A DNA stretch of 64,000 nucleotides from Eudasyphora cyanicolor (lineage: Eukaryota > Arthropoda > Insecta > Diptera > Muscidae): positions 176,197,832-176,261,831 of the forward strand of contig OZ005738.1 in assembly GCA_963930755.1 (NCBI GenBank). Reading direction: 5' to 3'. This document shows positions 23,390 through 32,779 of this stretch, piece by piece. How positions within the stretch are numbered: position 1 is the first letter of the stretch; every line of letters starts with the position of its first letter. The notes under the pieces are model-generated. The model ran no database searches, was not told the origin of the DNA, and worked only from the letters and a program-made list of their open reading frames with translations. The translations under genes and the position numbers were made by a program.

Positions 23390-25060
23390 GATTTGGGTTA
23401 GTAAGAGCGCAAGGCTAAATGCCAGGCTCATTTAGACTATGTAGTTCATTTAGACTACGTAGTATCGATTTGACAGATTTTAACATAAGACATGTCCCCT
23501 GACACCTCAAAGAAATGATAGCCTATGACAGCCTGTAGCCTTCTGGTGTGAACGGGCCACAGATGCCGTTCTATTCATTCCTCTTCCTATTCACATATAC
23601 ATCTTCTGCAAAAGTCATTACGCAAGACCTTCAATCTCTCTGGGTACTGTCCAATAAGGCAATGACCCGTGTGTCGATTACTTTAGCATGTTCAAGAGTT
23701 GTCGGATTTCAACATCAGACAATTCTGTCTAATTTCCAAAAGAAATGAGAGACTAGGATAGCATTCCACCTTCTATTGACCGCCTGGCACTGACACCAAA
23801 GTTGTTATATTTCTTCTTGCTCTTCATATCCGCAGCTTCTTCAAAAGTAATTTCTGCGTGCCGTCCAACAATGACCTGTCAATAATATATATAAGGTCTC
23901 GATAACGTCAGCATGGCGTTGCTCACGCAAAGAAAAAATTCGTTTCTGCGAAACGAAATATTAGACAACTACAATTCTCGTTTACGACAACTGAAATTTC
24001 TTTTGGTCAGAACAAGTTTCTGTCGCAACAAACGAAATTTCAGTTGTCGTAAACGAGAATTGTAGTTTTCTAATATTTCGTTTCGCAGAAACGAATTTTT
24101 TCTTTGCGTGCTGCGTTTGGAGTTTAGGCAGAGCCACATTAGCCTGGAATGTATTCAGTTCCATTTCCTGTCGTTTGTTGCAGAATGGACACTATTTCTC
24201 TAGAAGGTCATGTAGTTCACAAGATGCATGCCCAAATCTTTAAGTTCCCCTGGAGCATGTAAGGAGGATTCCAAATCAGATGAATATTGAACTGTTCTGT
24301 CACCTCATTAAGAGATCTGCGACACTCGAGGACAGTTTTTGAAATCAGGAAAGCAGGTTCCAACATAATTTCCAAAAGAAATGAGAGACTAGGATAGCTA
24401 TTCTTCCGCCTTCTAAAGACCACCGGGCACAGACGCCAAAGGTGTTCTAGTTCTTCCTGGTCTTTGAAACCGCAGCTTCTTCAAAATTCATTTCTGCGTG
24501 CCGTCCAAATAGGCAGCGCCACATTAGCCAGGAATTTATTCAGTTCCATTTCCTATCATTTGTTGCAGTATGGACACTATTTCTCAAGAAGGTTTTGTAG
24601 GTCGCTAGATGCTTGCCCATATATTTAAGTTCCCCTGGAGCATGTAAGGTATATTCCAAATCAGATGAATACTGAACTGTTCAGTCATCTCATTAAGAGA
24701 TCTGCGACAGTCGAGAACAGTTATTAAATTCAGGAAGACATGTTTCAGGCCGCGAATAGCAGCCTGACTGTCAGAGAAAATATTGATACCGCCTTAAGTG
24801 TGAACAGAGAATTACATTCTGCTACCTCTGTAATAGCTACAGACATGAGGCGGTATTTTGCAATGAATAGCTCTAGTTTCGTACAAAAGACACCAAAGCC
24901 TACTTGGTTGTAGAGTTTGGAAGTTTAGGAATCTCATATGTCGTGACATGCAATCATTCCATTCTGTCTAGTGAGATGCATTTGGTCATAAAGTGGTTCA
25001 GTCATAGTGTAATGAATAATGCCTGGAAGGTCAGGCATTGTGTCCAGAATGATACAATTG
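23390..25060 (-). mobile_element. Nested antisense LINE 3' fragments
   Basis: Contains at least two partial copies of one jockey/R1-like family on the minus strand. RNase H-like stretches read SKTVLECRRSLNEVTEQFNI plus HLIW (about 24423-24260) and TVLDCRRSLNEMTEQFSIHL (about 24770-24640). The phrases 'ccgcagcttcttcaaaa' and 'ttctgcgtgccgtcca' recur at about 23832 and 24470. The end near 23400-23470 ('caggctcatttagactatgt') resembles a LINE 3' untranslated region common in fly genomes. All frames are broken. The mariner at 25.1-26.0 kb separates this from a reverse-transcriptase remnant in the same orientation. Confidence 0.65.
23924..24110. repeat. Near-perfect 77-bp-arm hairpin
   Basis: Arms 23924-24000 and 24034-24110 are reverse complements with, by eye, one mismatch in 77 positions (AGACAAC against AGAAAAC). 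The loop is 33 bases. The arm begins CACGCAAAGAAAAAATTCG. It sits inside antisense LINE debris and has no coding capacity. It is either a very young palindromic MITE or a hairpin-RNA source. Confidence 0.9.
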
Positions 25061-25110
25061 ATACGTAGCTATTTACTTACTATATGAATAGTTCCTTTTT
25101 CAACAGGGAC

Positions 25111-26014
25111 GCTACAAAAGTAGACCGACAGGGACAGCAAACGACGCCATATTTTTTGCCGTTCTTTTGACATATCTCTTCAGTAAGGTTTGCCATTTCA
25201 TGATGGAAAGATATAGGAGCCAACAACGAGTCGAAATTATTAAAATTTACTACCGAAATTCGGAGTCAGTGGCCTCAACGTTAAGAGCGCAAAAAATCGA
25301 AAACTCATCTTCAGTGATGAGGCTCATTTCTGTCTGAATGGCTTCGTCAATAAACAAAATATGCGTTATTGGTCAGACAGCAATCCACACGTACTCCATG
25401 AGTCATCATTGCATCCCGAAAAAATTACGGTTTGGTGCGGTTTATGTGCAAGCGGCGTCATTGGGCCGTACTTCTTCCGTGATGATCAAGACCGGCACGT
25501 TACTGTGAATGGGAATCGCTACCGTTCAATGATAACCGAATATTTTTGGCCCCAATTGGATGATATGGAATTGGAGGACATGTGGTTCCAACAGGACGTC
25601 GCCACAAGCCACACAGCGAATGCCACAATCAATTTATTGGAAACCAAGTTTGGAGAACGTTGTATCTCACGAAATGGTCCAGTCGATTGGCCGCCTCGGT
25701 CGTGCGATTTGACGCCGTTAGACTATTTCCTGTGGGGCTACGTCAAGTCTATGGTCTATGCCAACAAGCCAACGACGATTGATGAACTTCGTACGAATAT
25801 CGAATGTGAAATTGCAGCAGTATCGGCCGATTTATGCTTGAAAACCGTCGAAAATTTGGTTCAGCGTCTGGACTTCTGCAAGCGTGCCCTTGGTGGCCAT
25901 GCAAAAGAATTCGAGTTCCATACATAATGGCATCGAACGTACTTTCACAGGAATAAAGAATTTCATTGATATTCAAAACTGTTTTTGTTTTATTTAAAAA
26001 AAACTTTTGTAGCG
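25111..26014 (+). mobile_element. Mariner-like element 1 (DD41D type) with short inverted ends
   Basis: The left end 25111-25121 GCTACAAAAGT matches the reverse complement of the right end ACTTTTGTAGC at 26003-26013; CGCTACAAAAGT can be extended with mismatches. Between them lies a transposase gene with an internal deletion. The element splits an antisense LINE: reverse transcriptase remnant to the right, RNase H to the left. I cannot confirm a TA duplication. Confidence 0.8.
25203..25927 (+). pseudogene. Mariner transposase, internally deleted
   Basis: The N-terminal helix-turn-helix start (ATG 25203, MERYRSQQRVEIIKIYYRN) runs to about 25290, then jumps in a different frame to the catalytic domain, which is open to the TAA at 25925-25927. 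The deletion removes most of the DNA-binding domain and the linker. The three catalytic Asp remain: FSDEAHF (about 25316), WFQQD (about 25585) and TPLDYFLWG (about 25722). I count 41 residues between the second and third, the spacing described for the rosa-type (DD41D) mariner group. The frameshift means no functional transposase; the ORF from 25361 begins after the first Asp. Confidence 0.85.
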
Positions 26015-26099
26015 CTCTTAATGACGGACCCGTTATAATAGCAGTAGATGAGGTAGTAGTCATATTGCCTTATGTCTAGCGGCATTAAATGTATTATAA

Positions 26100-26785
26100 T
26101 ATTTGAAGCATCATACCAAATGCTTCGGGTTCATACCAAATGCATCAGTGATATGCATGAGAGCCATTCGCTGAACTTCACTTACTTTTGCATAGGGTTC
26201 AGACCCCAGCATTTTCCTATTGCCTTTCTACAGGTATATAGCAAACTTATTCGCCCTTTCCAGAATGTTGGATTTAAAATTTAATTTGCTGTCTAGTACA
26301 CACTTAAGTAGTATATGCTTTCAGAGCAGGAAATTTCAATACCCCCGTATATATATCCTGCTGAAGTGAACTAGTTCTGCATTGGTCGGGTTCATACTTT
26401 TCGGAAGCCTATCTTACATAGACAATAACCTTAAGACTCATATTCTTCAGAGAGAGAAGAATAATGTTCATAAATATTCCACAGCAGAAGAGACAGAACG
26501 ACTCCTTGGACGATCCCCTTCTGACAAATCTATGGAGATCAGTTGACTCTAAGCTAGCTGAATTGCTTCTCTCAATCAGAATGTTATAAATGTACATTCG
26601 TATATTGTTATCAAGCCGCAGGGTTGCCAGAGCCGTAGTTATTGCGGCTGTGTTTATTGAAGGTCCGCTCTATGGCTAACAAATCTACCATTGTCTATAC
26701 CTTAACAGAGAGTAATCCTTCAATGAAGCTGACCAGCAGTGCGGTTTGGATGACTTTATTTTTGCGGTAGAATAATAAGATAATT
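26100..26785 (-). pseudogene. LINE reverse transcriptase remnant
   Basis: Read on the minus strand, decayed segments include FVRRGSSKESFCLFCCGIF (position of the usual RRG-PQG-GVLSPLLW motif), then NPTNAELVHFS, and KCVLDSKLNFKSNILERANK followed by FAIYL, which fit the thumb region after the YADD box of jockey/R1-type reverse transcriptases. Several frame changes and stops are present. Orientation agrees with the RNase H fragments at 23.4-25.0 kb, so they may once have been one element, now split by mariner 1. Confidence 0.65.
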
Positions 26786-26789
26786 ATTG

Positions 26790-27180
26790 TTTAATCGTTG
26801 AAAGCTTTTAAGTAGAAATAACAATAGATTACTCAATTTTGCAAGCGTATCTCCTGTATGGGATGGCTTTGGGAATGAAAACAAGCTTCGTTCCTATCCA
26901 GTTTGCTGGTAGACAGACTCCTAGAGCCAGGGATCCAGCCATTTTTAAAATATTCATATATTTACACCTTAAGACAAACATCTTCGTCATACATGTCAGT
27001 GATGATATGACAAACGACAAAGTCTTGCCAAACTCTTTATGAGCAAATATTTCATTTCAAACTCATCACATATGTGTCAGTACGTTTGTCGCTTCATCCG
27101 TTCTATCTTAAATCCATCTGTTTTTGTCATTGGATGCATGTAATCCTCAGTGAAGCAAATCCATTCTTTTGAATAAACAC
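26790..27180. other. No recognised content
   Basis: Two short antiparallel open frames (26829-27042) overlap fully and show no domain. No repeat shared with the rest of the window was noticed. Confidence 0.4.
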
Positions 27181-27188
27181 TTCAGATT

Positions 27189-27444
27189 GTCAGTTTTATT
27201 CGACACAACTCATCTCAAGACAACAAAAGAACGGAAGATGGCAAAAAATAAACAATTCGACAAAATGAAATATGAGGTAATTTATAAAACAAAGCAATAA
27301 TCGTACATTTCGCTTTTTTTTCGTATGCGGCTCGCTTTTCACTTATGTTTACAACATCTTTACCTGTCAGTGGCTAATTTAACATTTCAGAGAGTTACGT
27401 GCCGCTGCCAGTGGAGGTGTTGCACAGTGGACGTAACAGGAAAT
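27189..27444 (+). promoter_or_regulatory. Possible initiator, start codon and short exon pair
   Basis: TCAGTT at 27190-27195 fits the arthropod initiator, followed 46 bases later by GAAGATGG (ATG 27238). Thirteen codons (MAKNKQFDKMKYE) end at GAG|GTAATT; a T-rich stretch then leads to TTTCAG|AGAG at about 27390, and a 53-base open segment ends AAAT|GTAAGT near 27443. This could be the 5' end of a small host gene or of the LINE whose gag-like debris follows. No protein family is recognised. Confidence 0.25.
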
Positions 27445-27799
27445 GTAAGTTATAAATTTTGTTTACATAGATAGATGTAAAAAGTTTGAAATATTTGGAA
27501 ATACATATTGCAGTCCTGGGGGGAGTCTATAACACCAAGAGGATGCTTCCTCGAAAGGGCCCTTCACAGTTCTGGTCCCGATTTCAGCCTTTGAAGGTGG
27601 AGTAGTCTCCGTAGGTTGACAGGAAGTCTTTCTATATATCCCTACTATCACCCGTATCTGGAAGGCGTTCTATGATTCGCCACGAGGAATCATACAGAAT
27701 GAAACTTTACTACCCCTTCAATCTCCCATAATTCGAAGACGATAAACTCCCCGTAGGTAATAAAGAGTGAACTGTTTCTACGTGTGTGGATCTATTGAA

Positions 27800-28480
27800 C
27801 CCCGTTGTCGAAAATGTCGTATCAAATTAAAGTAACATAAATATAATGAAAAGTCAAGTCGGCTGTAAGGATTTGCCGCCTTCAAGTGAAGGTGGGGACT
27901 ACGATTAAAAATCCTCTAATGACAATAACAACAACTATCGTAGATAATGTGATTAAGAAGTTGTTAGAACCACAAAGAGGGAAACTGATTAGGATGCAGA
28001 GCCTATTCGCAAAGCGCAGGACGCTCCTAAGGATTCTGCTCAAGATAAAAATTACAAATCTGTCACCTCTAGCGAGGCCGGTCGAAGAGATATATCTTCT
28101 GATAAGTATAACATCGTGAAATCTACGCCAAGAAAAAATATATGTTTTCCAGAATCTCTAACCCTCTTCAATGAGTCTCCAGTTAGAATCCATCGATTGT
28201 GGGCGATAATGCCTACCAGATTACAAAAAAAAGGATCTACGGATTCCAGTGTTTCTGAGAAACCTAATCATATTCCTCTCAAAGTCAGTTTTAAGTCAGA
28301 ATTCTTTGGAAGCCGACCCGATTAAAGAGAACGCGAATACGTCCACCAACGTTAAGTATAAGACTTCCAATAAGAAGGCCCACGTCACGGAAGAGGAAAG
28401 TGGATGTAAGAAAGGTTAAGGAGTCGCCGACTTATGCTAATGTTGGAAAAGTTGTTATAAAAAAAGTGATCTAAGTAGAG
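27800..28480 (+). pseudogene. Decayed gag-like (LINE ORF1-like) coding remnant
   Basis: Broken frames give a hydrophilic Lys/Ser/Glu-rich product (DAEPIRKAQDAPKDSAQDKN, SVTSSEAGRRDISSDKYN, then SNKKAHVTEEESGCKK and a stretch with PTYANVGKVVIKK near 28430). Composition and the closing phrase resemble the N-terminal part of LINE ORF1 proteins, upstream of their zinc knuckles. No zinc knuckle is visible. Family assignment is tentative. Confidence 0.4.
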
Positions 28481-28549
28481 ATACTTTTTACGTGTGAGTC
28501 GTGCCATGCTGTCATGTTATTTTTGTTAAGTATTGTTTGGCATTTCATC

Positions 28550-29066
28550 ATGGAAAGACTTACGCCTGAACAACGTTTACAAATTATTCAGTTTTATTAT
28601 CAAAATAATCGTTCGCCAATTGCGCTAAGTCCATTTTTTTTAAATCCAAAAAAAAAACACTTTCCAGTCGACCCACGACCTTGACACCCATGAACAATAT
28701 TTTAGCTCTCGTTATGAGCTTTTTTGCCATTGACCGATTCCCGATCCGACGTACCGGAATCATCGGTCCATATTTCTTAAAATGATGCCGGTGAAAACGT
28801 AACCGTCAATGGCGACCGTTATCGTACCATGATAACCGACTATTTGATGCCTGAAATTAAAGCTCGTCATCTCGGCGACATTTGGTTTCAACAATATCGC
28901 ATCAATCAATGGATTTAGTGAGAAAACACTTCGGTGAGCAGATAATTTCACGTTTTGGGCCGGTCGATTGGCCACCAAGATCGTGTGATATCACACCGTT
29001 AGACTTTTTCCTGTGGGGATATGTAAAGTCTAAAGCTTATGCGGACAAACCCGCTTCGATTCAGGT
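28550..29066 (+). pseudogene. Mariner-like transposase relic 2
   Basis: Starts MERLTPEQRLQIIQFYYQNN at 28550, then loses the remainder of the DNA-binding domain and the first catalytic Asp region. It resumes near 28750 with the conserved G-I-I-G-P-Y-F segment, a frame-shifted WFQQ (about 28885, followed by YRIN instead of D-A-T), and GPVDWPPRSCDITPLDFFLW near 28960-29020. Same family as mariner 1. Multiple frameshifts make it dead. Terminal repeats not found. Confidence 0.75.
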
Positions 29067-29839
29067 TAAAATTAAATTTGAATTTTCTGTGTTTTTTTCT
29101 TTATAAAATTAGGGAACCTCGAAATGGATCACGCTATGTATGAAGGTAATAGAGCCCGTCTTCTAATCGGAATAAGATGCACCGATAGAGAACATACGGC
29201 AAAATGCAGGAATATATCTGTCGCTTCTAACGATTATGTTGAGGCAGGTATAAGAGTTATATCTGTAAAGAGCAGAACACTGCGAAATTTCCTCAGAAGA
29301 AAAACCTATACCAGAATCTCTACCCCTATCCAAGAATTTTCAGCTATTCTTTTTGGCCAATAAAGCCGACCTTATTACAGAGAAGAGATCCCCGTCTTCC
29401 AAGATTATGTATATCGTATAATCTTAGTCAAAAGTGTCTTAAGTCAGAAATATTCGTGTGTGGGCGGTATAGCCGACTTGATTGTGGAGAATGCGAGGAT
29501 GACTTCCAACTTTAAGGGTAAGGTCTCCAATAAGATGACACGACAGAGGAAAGTAGACGTGATAATAGTGAAGGACTTGTGTTAAGATGACAGAAACCAT
29601 ACCGAGAAGAACTGTGCTACGCAGTGATATTGAGACAAGTAGTTCGTCTTGGAGAATTCTTGAAGAATTTTTGAAGATTTGGTTTATACGAAGGTAATTG
29701 AGCACGTCCTCGATATGGAATAGACTGCATCATGAGAGCACATTCGGCAAAATGCAATAATGAATCTGCGCCTCCTAACGCCTATGTTGAGGAACACTGC
29801 GAAATCTCACAAGACGAAAAAGATATACCACTATCTCTA

Positions 29840-30585
29840 CACGGAGGAAAATTGCCATTTTTGATATGTTTGACTGCAAGGAAAATATACTTGGAACCAA
29901 AATTTTTAAATATTATATATTTTTGAACAAATATATTTTATTTGAAAATCAAGAAATTTAGTTTGGAACGCATATATTAATATATTACAACAAAATATAT
30001 TTGCGAACTTACTGTCACAAATAAAATATGTGTTTACAATCAAACATAGATATTGTTTAAGATATTTAAAACAATTTTAAGACTTTGTTGACTTTGGCAA
30101 TTTTTAATTTTATTTTTTCCTAGATTTTGTGTTATACTTTACAGGTAAAAAAGTCGTGAGCAGCATTTTCTTTTGTTTTAATTTATAATTTTTAATTTAT
30201 AAATCGTCCAATTGTCAATCCATCAATGCTATTTGTCGTTACCCAAGATTATACGATTTACATTTTAATATAATTTTTCAAACATAAAATTTCAAAACAA
30301 TTAAACCTTAGATTTCTAAAAAAACTGAAAACATTCCTTTAAATGAAGGCATCAATACATTGCCAAAATACTTAAATACAAATTAATCATTGTTTTGGAA
30401 ATATTATTTAAAAAAAAAAAATATTAGGATGAAAAAATAATTTTGTTTAGAACAACATCCTCACAAACATATTATATTTGTGAGTGTCAAATATTATATA
30501 TTTGGAGTGTACCCTAAACATATGTACGTTTCCAGCAGAATATGCTTAGAACAATATACTACAGAAGCGATTTTTTTTCAGCGTG
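29840..30585. mobile_element. 746-bp MITE flanked by TA duplication
   Basis: Left end CACGGAGGAAAATT and reverse complement of right end CACGCTGAAAAAAAAT form an imperfect inverted repeat, each next to TA (29838-29839 and 30586-30587). The flanks rejoin as ATCTCTA-CCCTCTC, matching related uninterrupted units at 28154, 29318 and 30978 (ATCTCTAACCCT, ATCTCTACCCCT), which act as empty sites. Interior is very AT-rich without a gene. A relative with the same right end lies at about 31960-32700. A TA duplication suggests Tc1/mariner-type mobilisation, but the ends do not match the mariners here. Confidence 0.75.
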
Positions 30586-31262
30586 TACCCTCTCAAAAGA
30601 GTCCTCAGTCAGAATTCTTCGTGTGCGGACGATAGAGCCGACCCGATTGCGGAGAATGACAGTACGATCACCAAAATTAAGCATGAGGCCTTCAATAAGA
30701 TGACTATCTCGAAATAGGAAAGTGGAAGTACTACCGAGAAGATCTATGATATGCAGTGATTAATATCAGTAGCACCTCTTGGAGAATTCCTGAAGATTTG
30801 GTCTACATGAAGGTAATGAACCTCGCCCTCTAATCTTAATTATACTGCAGGGTACTGCTGACAATGAATCTGGCTCTTCTAACGCCTTTATTGAGGCTGA
30901 TAAAAGACTTAGACACCCTAAGTAGCAGAAAACTGTAGAATTTCCCAATAAGAATAAGATATACCAGTATCTCTAACCCTATCCAATAAGTATCCAGTTA
31001 GAATCCTTCGGACGTAGGCGATAAAGCCAACCCGATTACGGAGAAGAGATGCCCGTCTTTCATTATTTTGAGATCCCGAAGAATTCGAAGATTTAGTCTA
31101 CACTAAAGAAATAGAGCACGTCCTCCACTCGGAATCATTTCCAAATCCCGTTCAACATAATCTTCAGTCAGAATGCTTCGTTTGTGGGGGTAGAGCCTAC
31201 CCGATTGAGAAGAATGCTTGTACGACCACCAACTTTAAGGATAAGGCTTCCAATAATTTAGT

Positions 31263-31955
31263 CTTCCCTTTTTTTTGCCTTCGCCCCACTGTTCTTTGTT
31301 GGCATTTGTTTACTCAGGCCACTTCTTCCGGTCTTAGTTCAGTTTATTTAATCATATCCTTAGCGTTTTCATTAATTAATTGAAACATGTTTTGTTTTGT
31401 GGCGTTTTTATATGATATTTGCATATCCAACGGCGTCATCACCTGAAAACTAACCAAATAGTCCAAGTGTAAATTTATGCCTCGTCGTAGAATTGTAGGT
31501 TTGTGAGTTGGACATAAAACAGCAAAAATCGTGTATTCTACGCATATTTAAGATATGCTCGCTTGGATTTCAGCAATTTCAACATATTCGCGTTGTCATG
31601 CAATCCCATTTGTGGATTGTTTGTTTTACTTCTACATTGTGCAGAGGGACGACGGACAGCTGTATGTCGTAAAATTGTACTTAAGTTAATAATGTTTTAG
31701 ATATGGGCCACAGGTCTTTCATATTAAAATTCGGTGTCCGCTGAAACACTTTAGGTCATATTAAACCAAAATGTTGTGCAGTGTATTCAGAGTTTTGGAT
31801 AGATTTCGTCAGCTGACCGCAATACAGACCCTCTCTTTATCTAATGTCTTCACTGTATGGGGCGCACAGTGTTCCCTTTCATGAAAAGAATTTGAAGTAC
31901 CTGAAGAGTTTAAATATTTTCACTAATCAAATATTTTGTATAATGAGCCAACTGA
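31263..31955. other. No recognised gene
   Basis: Mixed-composition DNA, possibly host-derived. A short open frame at 31844-32062 has no domain and runs into the following repeat. Nothing else identified. Confidence 0.4.
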
Positions 31956-32700
31956 AATCAAAAATGTTCTTTAAATTGTCATACAAAGGGCCAAATGTCC
32001 TTTTGAATAGAAAAAAATATTTGGAATACAAATTTTTAAATATTACACAGTACAACACATGATTTTAGGACTCAATTCTGAGAATGGGACGTGAGAGTAG
32101 CCCCAAAAATAAGAACTTCTGCATCATTCGTTTAGTCAAGTTGGCTCAATTCGTATGACCATTAAATTATTAAATTTAATTAAATTTAATGGTCATATGA
32201 TTTTTTTTCAAAGTGGATTTTTTTGCACTTTTTCTATATTTTCTTCTTGGTATACCGTACGGAATATCTCTTTTGTGTCCGAAGCAATAGAAGAAAAAAT
32301 AGAAGAAAGAAGAAAGAATAGAAGAAAAAAATGTGGAACAAACATACACGAAAAAAGTGCATCCAGTGCTTAAAATTCGCAAAAATGATCAGAAATTCAT
32401 AAAATATCCGTCAGAAAAATATTGAAAAAATACGTATAAAACAGAACATTAAAACAGAAGAGATCATTTTTGCGATTTTTAGGCCAAACTTAAAATTAAG
32501 CTATTGATATATTTTCTGAATTCTTAAATGGAAATAAATATTGGTTCAAATACAAAATTTTAGGACAGAAACAAAGATTTGTTTAGAACAAAATCTTCGC
32601 AAATATATAAAATTTAGAATGTACCCTAAACATTTGTATATTTCAAGCAGAATATGTTTGGGTCAATATACTAGAGAATCCATTTTTGACAGCGTGTACA
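31956..32700. mobile_element. Second copy of the TA-type MITE, interrupted by repeat C
   Basis: The phrases 'tacaaatttttaaatattac' (32026), 'attttgtttagaac' type (32577), 'tgtaccctaaacatttgtat' (32620) and the right end 'ttttgacagcgtgtac' (32685) parallel the element at 29840-30585. An inverted copy of repeat C (about 32070-32345, with a palindrome around 'aaatttaattaaattt' at 32172) is inserted in the middle. The right end is again next to TA. Confidence 0.6.
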
Positions 32701-32779
32701 TTAAAGCAGGGCTTCCCAAACCATACGGCTTCCCCATCGGTATAAAAAAATCTTCATGATTCGCTTCCCACAAAAATTA

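Larger units (their letters stand above)
28116..31262 (+). repeat. Repeated, broken gag-like units (four or more)
   Basis: A block with 'ccagaatctctaaccctct', 'agtccagttagaatcc' type and 'gataaagccgacccgatta' type phrases recurs at about 28150, 29310, 29440, 29830/30590, 30970 and 31150. Each is followed by variants of 'ccaataagatgac', 'ggaaagtggaagt', 'ttggagaattcctgaagatt' and 'gaacacggcaaaatgcaa'. The copies diverge by substitutions and small indels and none has an open frame over more than about 80 codons. Mariner 2 and a TA-flanked MITE interrupt the series. Confidence 0.6.
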
